Part shown: positions 53,557 through 64,000 of the stretch, piece by piece
Layout of the letters: the number at the start of each line of letters is the position of its first letter
Numbering within the stretch: position 1 is the stretch's first letter
Source of the DNA: Rutidosis leptorrhynchoides
Taxonomy: Eukaryota > Streptophyta > Magnoliopsida > Asterales > Asteraceae
Direction of reading: 5' to 3'
DNA length: 64,000 nt
Assembly: GCF_046630445.1 (NCBI RefSeq)
Contig: NC_092342.1
Coordinates: 84,885,001-84,949,000 of the forward strand
Position numbers and translations under genes: made by a program
Notes under the pieces: generated by a model
Told to the model about the DNA's origin: nothing
What the model saw: only the letters and a program-made list of their open reading frames with translations
The model's database searches: none

Positions 53557-55255
53557 TTACACTATGGCGAAGTTCCGCCTCCCCGGTGAAACTATCACTG
53601 ATTTATTGAACCCTTCGGTCAAAAATCTGAACTCATCATCTAGTTCCATATCTGGGGAGCCATGTTCGTCATCAATAACATCTATAGTCATTTTACTTTT
53701 CTCCGGAGATGAACTTGCAAGAAGCTGACCTAACATATCATCTTCATCAGGAAGATTAAACACAAGTGGAAAACCGTTCTCTGACGAATCTAAACTCTCA
53801 TCAAATGTTGACCCAGACGTGAAACCCATAAAATGGTCATTGACTTCCTCAGAAGTAGGACATGGGTCAAACGGGTCATCAGAAATAAAGGCTGATGATT
53901 CAACCGGTGGCTGATACTTAACAATTGCACCTTCCACTGTTGGGGTGTCTTCTGTAACGGGTTTCAATATGGTTTTGCTTGGTACAGGCGTAGAAAGTTG
54001 AGAAAAAAAACCTGGGCTCTGCATGGCCATGACTATAAATGAAAGCATTTGGTGTTGGTTTTTTTCCATACCTTTAAGCTGCTCCCGTAGGACCAACATC
54101 TTAGTTTGCGAAGAGTTTTGATGTTGTCTCTGTTTCACAAGCTCTTGCATTAACATGTTCTTATCAGTTTTAAGACTCTCGACCTCCTTACGTAGATTTG
54201 CATATCGATTCTCTTCTTGTCTGTTAACATGGATGATTTCAGGCTCAGGGGATTTTGACTGTTCAACTTTTTGTTTAGCTGTGACCGGTGTCACCTTCTT
54301 TCGGGATATAGACTTCAATAAATGCTTTTGGCCTTTGATAAATCCTTCATTTGCAAACTCCCATCTATCCGTATCAGTTTTCCTGAATCCCTGAAACAGT
54401 TTCAATTTAGATATTATCACTAAACAGCACTTACAATCAAGGTTGTAAATATCGCTAGTCGTAGACTAGTCAATCGGGACCTTGTAGGGACTAATCGACC
54501 AAGTCGGATGTTGACCAAACAAATCTCGACTTGAACTAATAAATCTGAATTGACTAACTAAATTAGACTCTTGACAACTTTGTATAAATCGGGGAGACTA
54601 ATCGGGGGACTAGTCCGACTACTTCAAAATCCCGACTAGTCAGGGACTCGGCCTGATTGGCGGAGTTTTACTAGCATGCTTACATTATCAATTTTGTAAA
54701 ATTGTTAACACTTGCCTAAGAATTAACAAAAGAGTTAATAGCCCCATCAGCATACAATTCAAATCATTATCAGATGTTTCGAGGACTCTAATAACAAACG
54801 ATTCAAGGCATCAGCATACAATTCAAGGCTTACATCATAAAACAGACACGATATTACTTACAACACAATATAACAAAATTATGCACATAAACAGAAACAA
54901 TAAAACTAATTATCCAATACATACAAAAAACTAAACAGATAAAATTAAAAATCGGAAACATTGAGAAAATAAAAAACAAATAATATAAAAAAATTGGCAT
55001 TGAGAAATCAATAAAAAATAGAAATCTCACATAGATATTGAGTTGACGTTGAAAACTGGAATAATTACTATGCTTGAAGTATTTGGGAAGCAATTCAGAA
55101 GTAAATTCAGCTTCATTCCACACTATAAAACTGTCATTAGACGGACTCCATGAAATTAAAGCGTCAGTTGAAGGATCATCAACCATCTCATAACATTTTG
55201 ATAGAAACGGTGCGATCGATGATGATTCACCGTTTTCCGTCGATTTTTTCACCAT
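53557..55255 (-). CDS. HSFA8: Heat stress transcription factor, class A, HSFA8-like
   Basis: Minus strand, two exons: 55,255-55,031 (75 codons) and 54,390-53,557 (277 codons plus stop), with GT...AG ends and phase 0. The intron interrupts the DNA-binding domain after QLNIY, the conserved plant HSF position. The 352-residue protein has the HSF DNA-binding domain at about 15-107 ([50 protein letters not shown]). Basic SISRKK follows. An HR-A/B coiled coil lies at about 134-200 with the spacing of class A, and there is an acidic C-terminus with an aromatic patch near EFRFLTEGF. HSFs bind heat shock elements (nGAAn repeats) as trimers and activate stress genes. Length and DBD fit HSFA8 best. Oddity: SSFQRQL, where most HSFs have V or I instead of Q. 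No lesions. Confidence 0.9.
54438..54678. mobile_element. 241-bp hAT-type MITE in HSF intron
   Basis: Begins CAAGGTTGTAAATATCG; its inverted end reads CATGCTAGTAAAACTC. Duplication CTTACAAT/CTTACATT (54,430-54,437 and 54,679-54,686, one mismatch). The same type of ends as the MITE at 17,429 suggests one superfamily. The interior is rich in GACTAGTC-like units. Confidence 0.75.
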
Positions 55256-55669
55256 AATTGATCGATTCTAGGTTTTGATTTACAGTATCGAGTAACGAAT
55301 TTAAGTATAGAGATTGTTATAGCGTGATTTTATGTATCTGTAGATAATGTTAATTTGAAATTTGAAACCCTAGGGGAGATGACTTTGACTGAAACAATTC
55401 TCTCTTGCTCCACAAGTTGGGTGGGACTCACGAGTATCTAAACGAAAGTACGAGACTCCTACGAGTAGAGATTATAAAGTGAATATACTATTTGGGCCTG
55501 TGTCCAAGCCCATTCCATCAAGTTTGGACTATTAGCCCATATTATTTTTTAAGTTTGGACAACTAGCCCATATCAATTTTTTTTTGTCATTTCTTCTAAC
55601 TTTTTGTTATTTAATTATATATGTATTTTGCAAATTAGGTTAATGGTGATGGATAGTGATAGAAATGCA
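55256..55669 (-). promoter_or_regulatory. HSF upstream region
   Basis: Presumed 5' UTR and promoter of the minus-strand HSF gene. AGCCCATA/AGCCCATT motifs (site II-like, TGGGCT on the other strand) occur several times at about 55,500-55,585. I see no perfect heat shock element. Confidence 0.4.
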
Positions 55670-56013
55670 TTTTTTTTTAGGAAAAAACGGAAAAACTTTA
55701 TTAACTACTAGAAAGTTCATTAGAAAATGAGACCTCTTAGAAACCAACGAATATAAAAGAATTACGAGACTTAAAAGAACTCGACCACACAACGAAAAAG
55801 ATGATAACTTGTCTAACTGTTCATCGAAAAATAAAAAATCATCTAAAGTCTAAGAACGTTTAAACATTTTTGACGAAGTCAGCGAATACTTCCAACTCCT
55901 CTTCATGAGAAATCTTCTTTTTTCTTTCATTTCTCGGCCTTTTAACAATCGTTGGTACAGAAGGCGCCACACTAGAATTTTTAACGACCCCCTTTTGAAC
56001 TTCTTCCATATTG

Positions 56014-56017
<4 letters not shown>
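55670..56017 (-). pseudogene. Retrocopy 3' fragment with poly(A), minus strand
   Basis: Read on the minus strand, a 49-residue ORF (56,009-55,860, Lys/Glu-rich, includes VKRPRNERKKK) is followed by about 180 bases of UTR-like sequence, AATAAAG and a short poly(A) at about 55,670-55,677. This looks like the 3' end of a LINE or processed transcript. Family not recognised. LN1 appears to have inserted directly upstream of it. Confidence 0.4.
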
Positions 56018-56047
<30 letters not shown>

Positions 56048-57438
56048 GAAAAACAAGATAATTTTATTAATAACCGGAATATATGTTACATGGACCTATG
56101 TGCATCTATACAAATGGAAACAGAAATATAGTAATGGAAATCTAACTATTACACGAGATGGAAAAAAAGCACCATTTATTAGGCATGAAGGAGAATGAAC
56201 TTGAAGATACAGCCGGTGGAAGGAAGCTTATAGTGCCGGCCAATGTGATTACAAAGTTAACGAACCCTCACCCCATTTAATCACTCGTGCATACAAAATA
56301 ATGGGATTTTTGACCCTCTGAGAGACTATGATTAATCAACACCTACTCGATGAGGGGGGCCACTGAAACGACCCGTCCATATTACTATAAACGCAGTACG
56401 TTCTCATTGGCCTCATAGCGAGGTATTTGACCTCTATATGATACGTTTTAGAAAATATTGCATTCGTTTCATAAAAAGCACATCATTATTATACATAATG
56501 CATGTTTTAAACAAGTGGGCAATTATTTAAGAAATAATCCCCAAAATACATCGGTTTCCAAATACTACACACGTGACGTAACAGTCGAATATAATACATG
56601 ACAAAGGTTTTATTGAATGCAACACTTTATTTAAATAAAAGTATGAGACTCCATGCACAGCTTGCTCAGATAATGCAACAGCGGAAGACTTTCTTAAGAA
56701 CCTAGGAATAAACATGCGTAAACAGTCAACACAAAGGTTGGTGAGATATATAGGTTTATCATCGATATAAATATAGACCACAAGATTTAATAGTTATAAA
56801 TATATGTACACTCGCTAGTGTATAAAAGTATTCTATAAGTTGTTGAGCGCTTCGGTAACCATATTTAACCATTAATGTGGCATATTCCCTTTATTATGAA
56901 ATCTCCCTACACTGTACCAAGTGTAGTAAAAATGAAGTACTATGCAACCGTTTACGATACTAGAGCGACTAGCCCAGTTGGGGTTGTCAAACCCGATAGA
57001 TCTATCAATAGAATTCGCGTATACATGTTCTTACAACATGTAAATATTAGTTACAAAGCTATTAGGGAAGATATGCAAAGTGGTACAACTCAACGTAGAA
57101 TATATTTTAAGTACTTGTGTCTATGGCGTAAAATATAAAATGCATGTATTCTCATCCCAAAATATTTGTAGAGTTTAAAAATGAGACTATATACTCACAG
57201 TAGTAAAAGTATATTAATAATAAGTTTTCAACTTATTAAAAATATGACCGTCGTCCTTGGATTCACGAACCTATAACAATAATAACGATTCAGATAATAA
57301 TACGACATATGAATAAAATAAAACAAGTTCATAGAATACTTATATAATAATTTTTAACATTTTATGTTAGTAGTCCATTGTTAGTAGTCCTTTATTAGTA
57401 GTCCAAAATAGTCCGAAAAGTCCAACAGTCCAATAATC

Positions 57439-57502
<64 letters not shown>

Positions 57503-57519
57503 CTTAGAATTACCCCACG

Positions 57520-57660
57520 ACGTATTGTATACGTATTGTCTTTGCATCAACCCAGAGATGTATTGTATACGTATTGTCTTAGAATTAACTAAGACGTATT
57601 GTGTACGTATTGTCTTAGGATTTATCAAAACGTATTGTATACTTATTGTGTTAGGATGTA
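57520..57660. repeat. Degenerate tandem repeat in solo LTR
   Basis: Three to four units of about 45 bases containing ACGTATTGTATACGTATTGT followed by CTTAGGATT-like sequence. Confidence 0.7.
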
Positions 57661-58951
57661 CCACGAATATTATTATACATATATACAATCACATAATTAA
57701 TCAAGATTATAATATTTTGTTATACTACTGATAACATGTCCAAATATATATAGGATATAGGAAAAGTTAACAAGGATATGGTTAATATAGTTTTTATAAT
57801 ATAAATTTCGTCCATACAGCGTTAATTTTAGCAGATTTTGTTTTGCTCGCCAAATATTCATTACAACTCCGTTTAAAGTGAATCAAATTGCTATGGATTC
57901 ATTAAGAGGTAAATTTTACAAAACCAATTCGAAAAGTTCATTCCAAGTAGTAATATTTAGAGCTTTACCCTCTTTTTATTTCGGTGGACAGATTTGGAAA
58001 AATCCCGGCATCCACCCAATATATGATTTTTGATAAAATACTCCCACTTTGTCTAAAATCGTGAAAAAAGTATTGGAAGTCTTATTTACATATATTAACA
58101 TATTTCCAAAGTCTTAGCCTCGAACTCAAAGTCTAAGATAGGTTTTTAATTCCCAACCCAAAACAGCTCGCTTTTTACCGAATGGAGATTAAAGGATATA
58201 TGTTAAGTTTCAAGGTGTTCTTCATATGTACAAGTTATAAGTTCTTATATTAACTTAATATAACATCATAATACATATAAATAAGTATTATTATAGTTAA
58301 TTTAGAAGGATTAGATTAGTTTTTCAAACAAGCTTGGTGTTCACCAAAACAAGTTCTAGTTTTTACAAGTTTTATAAGTATAATAAGATAGCAACTATAG
58401 AAGGAATTGAAAAAGGATTTTGAGAAGTATTTTACCTTGATTATGAAGAGAAAAGTTTTTGAGATTAAAGTATGATATGAGAGCATTCAAGTGTGTGTTT
58501 TTAGTTTAAGAAAATGTGGAGTAAAAATGAGTTAAAATGGTCCTTATTTATAAGCTTATAATTTTGGCTTTTAGTAAAAATATCTAAGATAAGTTAAATT
58601 GTATTAAGTCATGCATGACATATTAAATTGATTAGGTCATGGATGACATATTACACAAATAATTGCAGATTTCTATTGGTATATACCAATAGTAAATACT
58701 TCTAGAAGCTGTGTATAATACGGGTAAAAATACCGTATGAATGCGAGTAGAATTCTTTGAGGAAATTGAACGGAAATACGAGTATAGCTATCCTTTATAT
58801 GTATTGGTATATTATAAAGTGTATTCAATACTTGTAAGTATGTATTTACACTCGTAATACATTATATGTAAATACATTTTAACATAAGTTAATTACGTCG
58901 TTTAAATAGTAATATATATATTGTTTGAAAACTCTTTAAATTAGTAGTATG

Positions 58952-59010
<59 letters not shown>
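58952..59010. repeat. (TA)n microsatellite
   Basis: About 29 TA units inside the solo LTR; a similar tract is at 57,439-57,500. Confidence 0.95.
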
Positions 59011-59013
<3 letters not shown>

Positions 59014-59396
59014 CTTTGTTAATATAGTTAATGAGATATTTAATTATCATATTTTCAAGTTAAATATATATAAATCCATATATATACACAATAATTAAAT
59101 AATTAAACTATTAAATCAAGTTATGACGTTCGTGAATCGTCGGAATAAAAGGGTGACCAAAAGCTTGTGTAAAACTCTTTTCGGAGGTTCAAGATCTATT
59201 AAAATTCATTGCTTATCAAGTCATAATTATATAAAGATTAAGTTTAAATTTGGTCAGAAATTTCCGGGTCGTCACAGCCACAACATAAAATGAAGGATTG
59301 ATTAACCATTGATGTCATTCAATAGGTTTTTTTTTAAGTTCTTTTGGAAATCCAACTAAAGCTTTGGGATTTGATCTCAGATACAATTGTTGCGGG

Positions 59397-59927
59397 CAGG
59401 GGCGGAGCCAGGATATTCGCTCGATGGTGTCACTAAAATGTCCTTATGATTTTTCTTTTCTTGATAAATCGAAAATTCATAAAAAGTTTTTCATGAATGC
59501 TATTTTTTGGTGTAAAAATTACTAACCATTCACATACATAAATGGTTAAATTTATTTGATAAGCATTAAGTGTAAAGTTACAATTCATTTGCTTCGAAAA
59601 TTTAAGTGTGACCCTAGAGCTTACATTTGAAAATATATAAGTGGGATCCATTTATGTAGCAGTCTAAAATTGAAATATATAAGTGGGATCCATTTATGTA
59701 GCAGTCTAAAATTTGAATGAAACTATACATAGTAATTATGTAAAAATAGTTTGACAAAAACAATACAGAAAAAGTCTCGAACTTCAGAGTTTGCATTCAT
59801 TCACTTAGATCTCAACCACTCAACTAGCATGACATATCATTACGTTCATCACATGTATATTATATATCTAACCAAAATTTGAGTGGGCTCACTTGACCCC
59901 ATAAATTTACAAGTGCCTCCGCCCCTG
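59397..59927. mobile_element. 531-bp non-autonomous hAT-type element
   Basis: Terminal inverted repeats CAGGGGCGGAG, perfect 8-bp duplication GTTGCGGG (59,389-59,396 and 59,928-59,935). It holds a 42-bp internal tandem duplication at 59,633-59,713. No transposase. Inserted into LN1. Confidence 0.9.
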
Positions 59928-59977
59928 GTTGCGGGGATCCATTCTTTTTTGGAGAAGACTTTTAAATTTCTATATTT

Positions 59978-60606
59978 CTAAATTGTATAGCAAATGATCC
60001 ATTTGATTGATTGCCACATGGAGGATCCAACAGTGTTGTGTGTGAATGATTGGTTGGTTGTGATGGCGTCTTCAATACATGAGATCGAGCAAGTATTTTG
60101 GTTCCACCGGTCAAATACGAGTGCCCGTATTTGTGATTCTTTTGGGCATTGTACAAGGATGTGCTCGATAGATTCTATAACCGAATTACAAAGTGGACAA
60201 AGGGTAGTGTCAAGATCAAGTCCTCTTTTATCAAGTTCGGCCCTAACCGGTATTTTATTTTGGGCAACCCTCCATGCGAAAATATTAACTTTTTGTGGTG
60301 TGAATTTGTTGCGTGGGATGGAGATGTTAGATGCATTTGTGCAAAGTTTCAAGTTGTTTACTAAGTAGGCAAGGGACTTGGTAGTGAATGTACCCGAGGG
60401 GTCAAGCATGTATTTCCAAGTATTCGGATTATCCGTTAATGTGATGGTCGAAATGATGTTGTTGATTTCATTAAGTTCGTTTAAGGAGCGCCCACTTGGG
60501 GGTCTTAACCAATGATCGAGCCTAGATCCGTCTTTCTCACGGAATTGGATCTAGGATCGAGTGCAATGAGGAGGATTGGGGTGTTGTTGTTTGTTTTGGG
60601 CCCCGA
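59978..60606 (-). pseudogene. LN1 LINE RT C-terminus, zinc-binding region
   Basis: Minus strand. WLRPPSGRSLNELNEI, TWKYMLDPSGTFTTKSL, KVNIFAWRVAQNKIPVRAEL and LCPLCNSVIESIEHILVQC are the plant LINE RT zinc-binding region (zf-RVT). A stop or frameshift lies near 60,545. The N-terminal RT is absent, replaced by the Tat element. Confidence 0.85.
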
Positions 60607-61001
60607 TGATCGTTTTTCACTTTAACTATCAAGTGATCAACCACCCTGACCCGGTCTTCGTTATCGATTAGCATGATTCACCTTAATTCAATGTAAGAAG
60701 TCCTTGGGCAAAGTCACAAGTGAAATCTACAAAGGCTTAGGCAAATGGCAGAGAATCAACAACCCATAAATGAGAGGCCAAGCTCTCTATTTATAGGTTT
60801 CGAGATATCCGCGATCCGCGAGTACCTTAACTATCCGCGGAAACTCAGCGGATTAAACCGCAGTATTTATATCAATGCGAAAACATGACCGCTGTGCTTA
60901 TTTTCAGCGAATATTGCATAGCTTTGCCTTATAATTCGCGCAGTTCAGCCTTTGGCCTTTAGCCAATAAAATATACATATACAATGCTATGTATATGATC
61001 A
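60607..61001 (-). repeat. TAT1 3' LTR
   Basis: Minus strand TGATCATATAC to CGATCA, short inverted ends TGATC. Preceded by a strong PPT and containing TATAAATA on the minus strand (60,788-60,795). The outer boundary is inferred from the inverted ends; the partner LTR is outside the window. Confidence 0.65.
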
Positions 61002-61311
61002 AGTCCCCCCAGTTTATTATGATACATATTGCGAAACAAATGTATCATGATAAACTCTAAAAATTCGCAGTTATCGCAGTCAATATTCACCTTGAGGAAT
61101 TTCGCATTAACCTAGTTACCGTTATAACAGTCAATGTTACCGTTTGAATTATCTCAATAGATTTTATCACAATTAACTCCGTCGCCTATATATATTGTGA
61201 TCTGAAATCACAAATTCACTACTCATTTTTCCAAAATATCAAAGAATTACCCAATTCATCAATCAATCGTTATCATTTTAATCATTTTTTGCAGCTCTCT
61301 TTTAATTTGCA
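61002..61311 (+). other. Region between TAT1 PPT and antisense ORF
   Basis: Upstream of the plus-strand ORF. TATATATT near 61,190 and a possible 5' UTR splice acceptor TTTTTTGCAG ending at 61,294 could serve it. No ORF. Confidence 0.4.
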
Positions 61312-62549
61312 ATGAAGATTAACGAGTTAGATAGGAAATCTGATCCAAAAACTCTGATCACTAAACTATTAACGAGCCCGGAGGCTAAATCATCATCATC
61401 GAAAGAAAAGCAACCCATTCCAATCGTTGATTTAACCTCTAAATCTCCTTATTCAAAGCCGAGTACTGCCAAGTGACCGTTACAAACACCGCCATCTTCG
61501 CAAAGCAAAAAACATAAACAACAGGAAACCGTTCCTCACGACGATCCATTTATACCGGAACACGAAGGGGAACAGCAAACTGGTATATTGCGAATTGCCA
61601 TTGAACATGTAAAATATATATTATTTTTATTTCGCCGACTAACCAACGACGTTATTTTGCAGGCGATTCTTCTGGTGATCCTATCTTTGCAAGTCCGAAC
61701 ACTCTTGATCAAATCACCGAATTGTTCCGCACTCCACCTGACTCTTATGGAGTGCGAATTGATGGTTTAGTAGGATATACTTACGCTTCAGCTGCCACTG
61801 CTCTGGATCAGCGCTAACAGATGAAGTTAGCAATCCCCGGCGAGCTTCGCCGCGAGTTCTCTAAACTCTCTGCGCTGGACGCGCATAATAGTTTTGTTCA
61901 AAATTTCTACATGTGCTTTAATTCAGCATATGATGTTATATGCCGTCAAGAACAATTTTTCAATGTTCTTGAAGCTGAACAACTAAAGTATAATGCGGAA
62001 AAGATCAAAGCTGAAAACAGCGAAAAACGCTGTATTGATCTCTCCTATGAGTTAACCGCAGCAAAAACCACCGTTGATGACTTGAAACAACAGGTTACTG
62101 ATGCGAATGAGAAAGAAAAGCAACTGCAGGACACTATTAAAACACTGTCAGAGAATGTGACGAAGCTAACGACAGAGCGAGACAACGCTCTTGCTGCTAA
62201 AGCCTCTGCAGAACTTGAGTTCACCAAGGTCCGCCAACATCTCCCTGAATTGGCTAGAAAGATCCTTAATTCCAAGCCTGTTTCTGTAAATTTTTCAACA
62301 TTTGCCTCCGCATTAAGGCTACGCGAGAGGGTTGAATTTATGGATGAGATTGATATTCGCTGCCCACTGCCAGACCCACTACCAGCTGCATTAGCTGATC
62401 GCCTTTGCTCACTGGAAGATGCGAAGTCAGCATATGCGGTCGCTCAACAGGGCATAGCCGAAATTCCCCTCCCCAAGATAACCGCGATAAGTGAGCAAGA
62501 AGATGCCACTGCAGATGACATCATCAAGCTTGAATTAATCCATGATTAA
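61312..62549 (+). pseudogene. TAT1 antisense extra ORF, two exons, two stops
   Basis: Plus strand, opposite to the element. Exon 1 61,312-61,582 and exon 2 61,663-62,549, separated by an 80-base GT...AG intron whose phase matches (one base plus two). Total about 386 codons, with TGA at 61,474 and TAA at 61,815. The long open part from ATG 61,821 gives 242 residues. The N-terminus is Ser/Lys-rich; a coiled coil rich in Glu/Lys/Ala fills about 61,960-62,230; the C-terminal part includes LPELARKILNSKPVSVNFST and LCSLEDAKSAYAVAQQGIAE. It resembles gypsy-type transposon proteins common in plant genomes. Function unknown. Confidence 0.65.
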
Positions 62550-63143
62550 TACTCACTTTGTATAATCAGCACGCAGCTGCTTCTGCGATTTTATTAATAA
62601 AATTTCGCTTTTTCATATTTTTGCAAGTACTTCTATTTTTATAGCGCTTTCATTGTCAATATTCATAACACAAACTTGTCCTTTGCAATTTCCAACATAT
62701 ATTATTGTGCACATAATAAATGCGTACTTTTGCGAAACAATCTGTATGCGTATATGCTTATACGTTATGAATCTTCTAAGTCCGCCGAAACGATCCTTAG
62801 GTATGTAATCGGCATTGCGAAGCATCTAAATATTGGCAAGATCAAATATTTAGGAGATAATATTCCTTTCGCAATAATTCGCGTGCAAAAGTGGGCAATT
62901 TCATCACTTTGCTATATAAACAATGCGGAATATAAAAATATGAAATTAGCTGCAAAACATATCATATTTATTCGCATTAGAACTTTCGCATACTTTTACA
63001 AGTAAGTATTCTTAAAATTTTAACAAGCGTGATCAAGACTTGCAAAAAATTAAAAACAAGGACACTTAATAAGTATTTCAGCCATGTGTATTGAATATAA
63101 TTTTCGCGATTTTTTACATATACAATTGTTAAATTCCGCAAAA
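62550..63143. other. Spacer between TAT1 integrase and antisense ORF
   Basis: About 590 AT-rich bases. Short ORFs on both strands look random. Nothing supported. Confidence 0.6.
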
Positions 63144-64000
63144 CTATGCATAATATCGCTTTAAAAGGACAGCATGCCATGCATTTGGCAAAGTTTGCCC
63201 TTCCACGTCCGCGAGCTTATATGAGCCTGCCGTATTAATTGCCACAATTTGATAAGGGCCTTCCCAATTAGGACCCAATTTGCCTAGCTTTTCTGCTCTG
63301 CTTGCCTCATTATTACGCAACACCCATTCACCTATAGCAAATGATAAAGCTCGCACTCTTTTATTATAATACTTAGCAATTTACTTTTTATTATTTGCTT
63401 CTCTGATAGCAGCTATTAATCTCCGCTCTTCTATAAAATTGAGATTTTCGCACAACGCAGCATCATTTGCTACTTCATCAAAGTTAGCGATTCGATGCGT
63501 TGGTACTAAAATTTCAGCGGGGATTACTGCCTCAGAGCCATAAACCAGGCTAAATGGTGTTTCACCTGTACTCTTTTTGAAATTTGTATGATGTGCCCAT
63601 AAGACATTGGGTAATTCATCTACCCAACCAGTTCGCCTTTCGCACAACCTCTTTTTTATTCCGCTTACAATATCGCGATTTGTTACCTCGCATAAACCAT
63701 TAGCTTGCGGGTGCGCTACTGACGTGAACTTTTGTATTATGTTTAAGTCAGTGCACCACGTCTTAAATGGATCTTTCGCTATTTGTGCGCCATTATCGCT
63801 AACCAATTCTCGCGGAATACCAAATCTGCACACAATGTATTCCCACACAAAATTTCGCACCTGCACACCAGTGATTGTGCGAACCGCTTTCGCTTCAACC
63901 CATTTAGTAAAATAATCAATTGCAATGATTAGGAATTTAACATTGCCAGGTCCTGCAGGAAATGGCCCCACAATGTCAATGGCCCATTTACTAAACGGCC
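63144..64000 (-). pseudogene. TAT1 integrase (3' end of pol)
   Basis: Minus strand, enters from the right edge. Core: KWAIDIVGPFPAGPGNVKF, AIDYFTKWVEAKAV, LVSDNGAQ and CEVTNRDIV give the D-D-E residues; Tat-lineage wording throughout. C-terminal domain: RNNEASRAEKLGKLGPNWEGP and LLKRYYA, then stop at 63,144. One in-frame TAA at 63,381 separates core and C-terminal domain, so this copy is defective. Confidence 0.9.

Larger units (their letters stand above)
56364..59276 (-). repeat. 2.9-kb solo LTR, chromovirus family related to CV1/CV2
   Basis: On the minus strand it runs TGTGACGACCCGG to GGGTCGTTTCA, with perfect 5-bp duplication GCCAC (56,359-56,363 and 59,277-59,281). The part near 56,440 matches the inner end of the CV1/CV2 LTRs (TATAGAGGTCAAA, CCTCG), so it is a related family. 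It contains TA tracts at 57,439-57,500 and 58,952-59,010, and degenerate tandem units with ACGTATTGT at 57,520-57,660. Formed by LTR-LTR recombination. Confidence 0.9.
56018..60606 (-). mobile_element. LN1: minus-strand LINE remnant
   Basis: The poly(T) run at 56,018-56,047 is the poly(A) tail read on the other strand. The 3' UTR follows at 56,048-56,363, then, past a solo LTR, 59,282-59,388, then, past an hAT element, 59,936 on. The coding part is the RT C-terminus with zinc-binding region (see 59,978-60,606). The 5' part was cut off by the Tat element at 60,607. Confidence 0.75.
60607..64000 (-). mobile_element. TAT1: Tat-lineage Ty3 element, 3' part
   Basis: Minus strand, cut by the right edge. 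Read from right: integrase, a 590-base spacer, an antisense extra ORF, PPT (ACTGGGGGGACT, 61,002-61,013) and a 395-base LTR. Antisense ORFs downstream of pol are a known trait of Tat-lineage elements. It inserted into LN1. Confidence 0.82.

Noticed and set aside
59994..60368. Plus-strand 124-codon ORF over the LINE
   Set aside because: Antisense shadow of the LINE zinc-binding region, which has clear family motifs on the minus strand.
63607..63915. Plus-strand 102-codon ORF over the Tat integrase
   Set aside because: Antisense shadow of the integrase core.

Overview
This is nuclear DNA of a flowering plant, very AT-rich and made almost entirely of transposable elements. The one convincing host gene is a class-A heat stress transcription factor (HSFA8-like). 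The TE lineages (chromovirus with 3.3-kb LTRs, Athila, Tat, Ty1/copia, LINE, hAT MITEs) fit a eudicot; Asteraceae is my best guess from overall resemblance, and the sequence alone does not prove it.

Layout. Positions 1-50,879 form one multi-level nest. The outermost and oldest layer is a degraded minus-strand Ty1/copia element (CP1), entering from the left edge and ending with a short 5' LTR near 50,718-50,879. Its RNase H region was split by an Athila element (AT1, 11,967-16,678 in view). AT1's env-like gene was itself split by a Ty3 chromovirus (CV1, 1-11,966, left end outside the window). CP1's pol was split a second time by another chromovirus (CV2, 18,398-48,326, 5-bp duplication ATTAG). 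The 5' LTR of CV2 was then split by a complete, young Athila element (AT2, 19,127-35,957, duplication TATAT). A 394-bp hAT-type MITE sits in CP1's RT.

Right of the nest are about 1 kb of unassigned DNA, a 742-bp hAT element with CG-rich ends, the HSF gene (53,557-55,255, minus, two exons, a MITE in its intron), remnants of a minus-strand LINE (about 56,018-60,606) carrying a 2.9-kb solo LTR (duplication GCCAC) and a 531-bp hAT element, and finally the 3' end of a minus-strand Tat-lineage element (60,607 to the right edge) with an antisense, intron-containing extra ORF.

Main point of interest. Both chromovirus copies carry two extra ORFs between primer binding site and gag: an acidic repeat protein and an F-box protein of the At2g35280/At1g67623-like type. 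The two copies come from independent insertions. By hand count their F-box ORFs differ by about as many synonymous as amino-acid-changing substitutions, which suggests the F-box protein was maintained by selection as part of the element. A copy of the polypurine-tract/LTR junction lies between the F-box ORF and gag in both copies and hints at how the module was acquired. Second is the Athila family: paired CG palindromes recur next to the LTR TATA box, in the leader and upstream of the env-like gene, and that gene can be read as two exons joined in frame.
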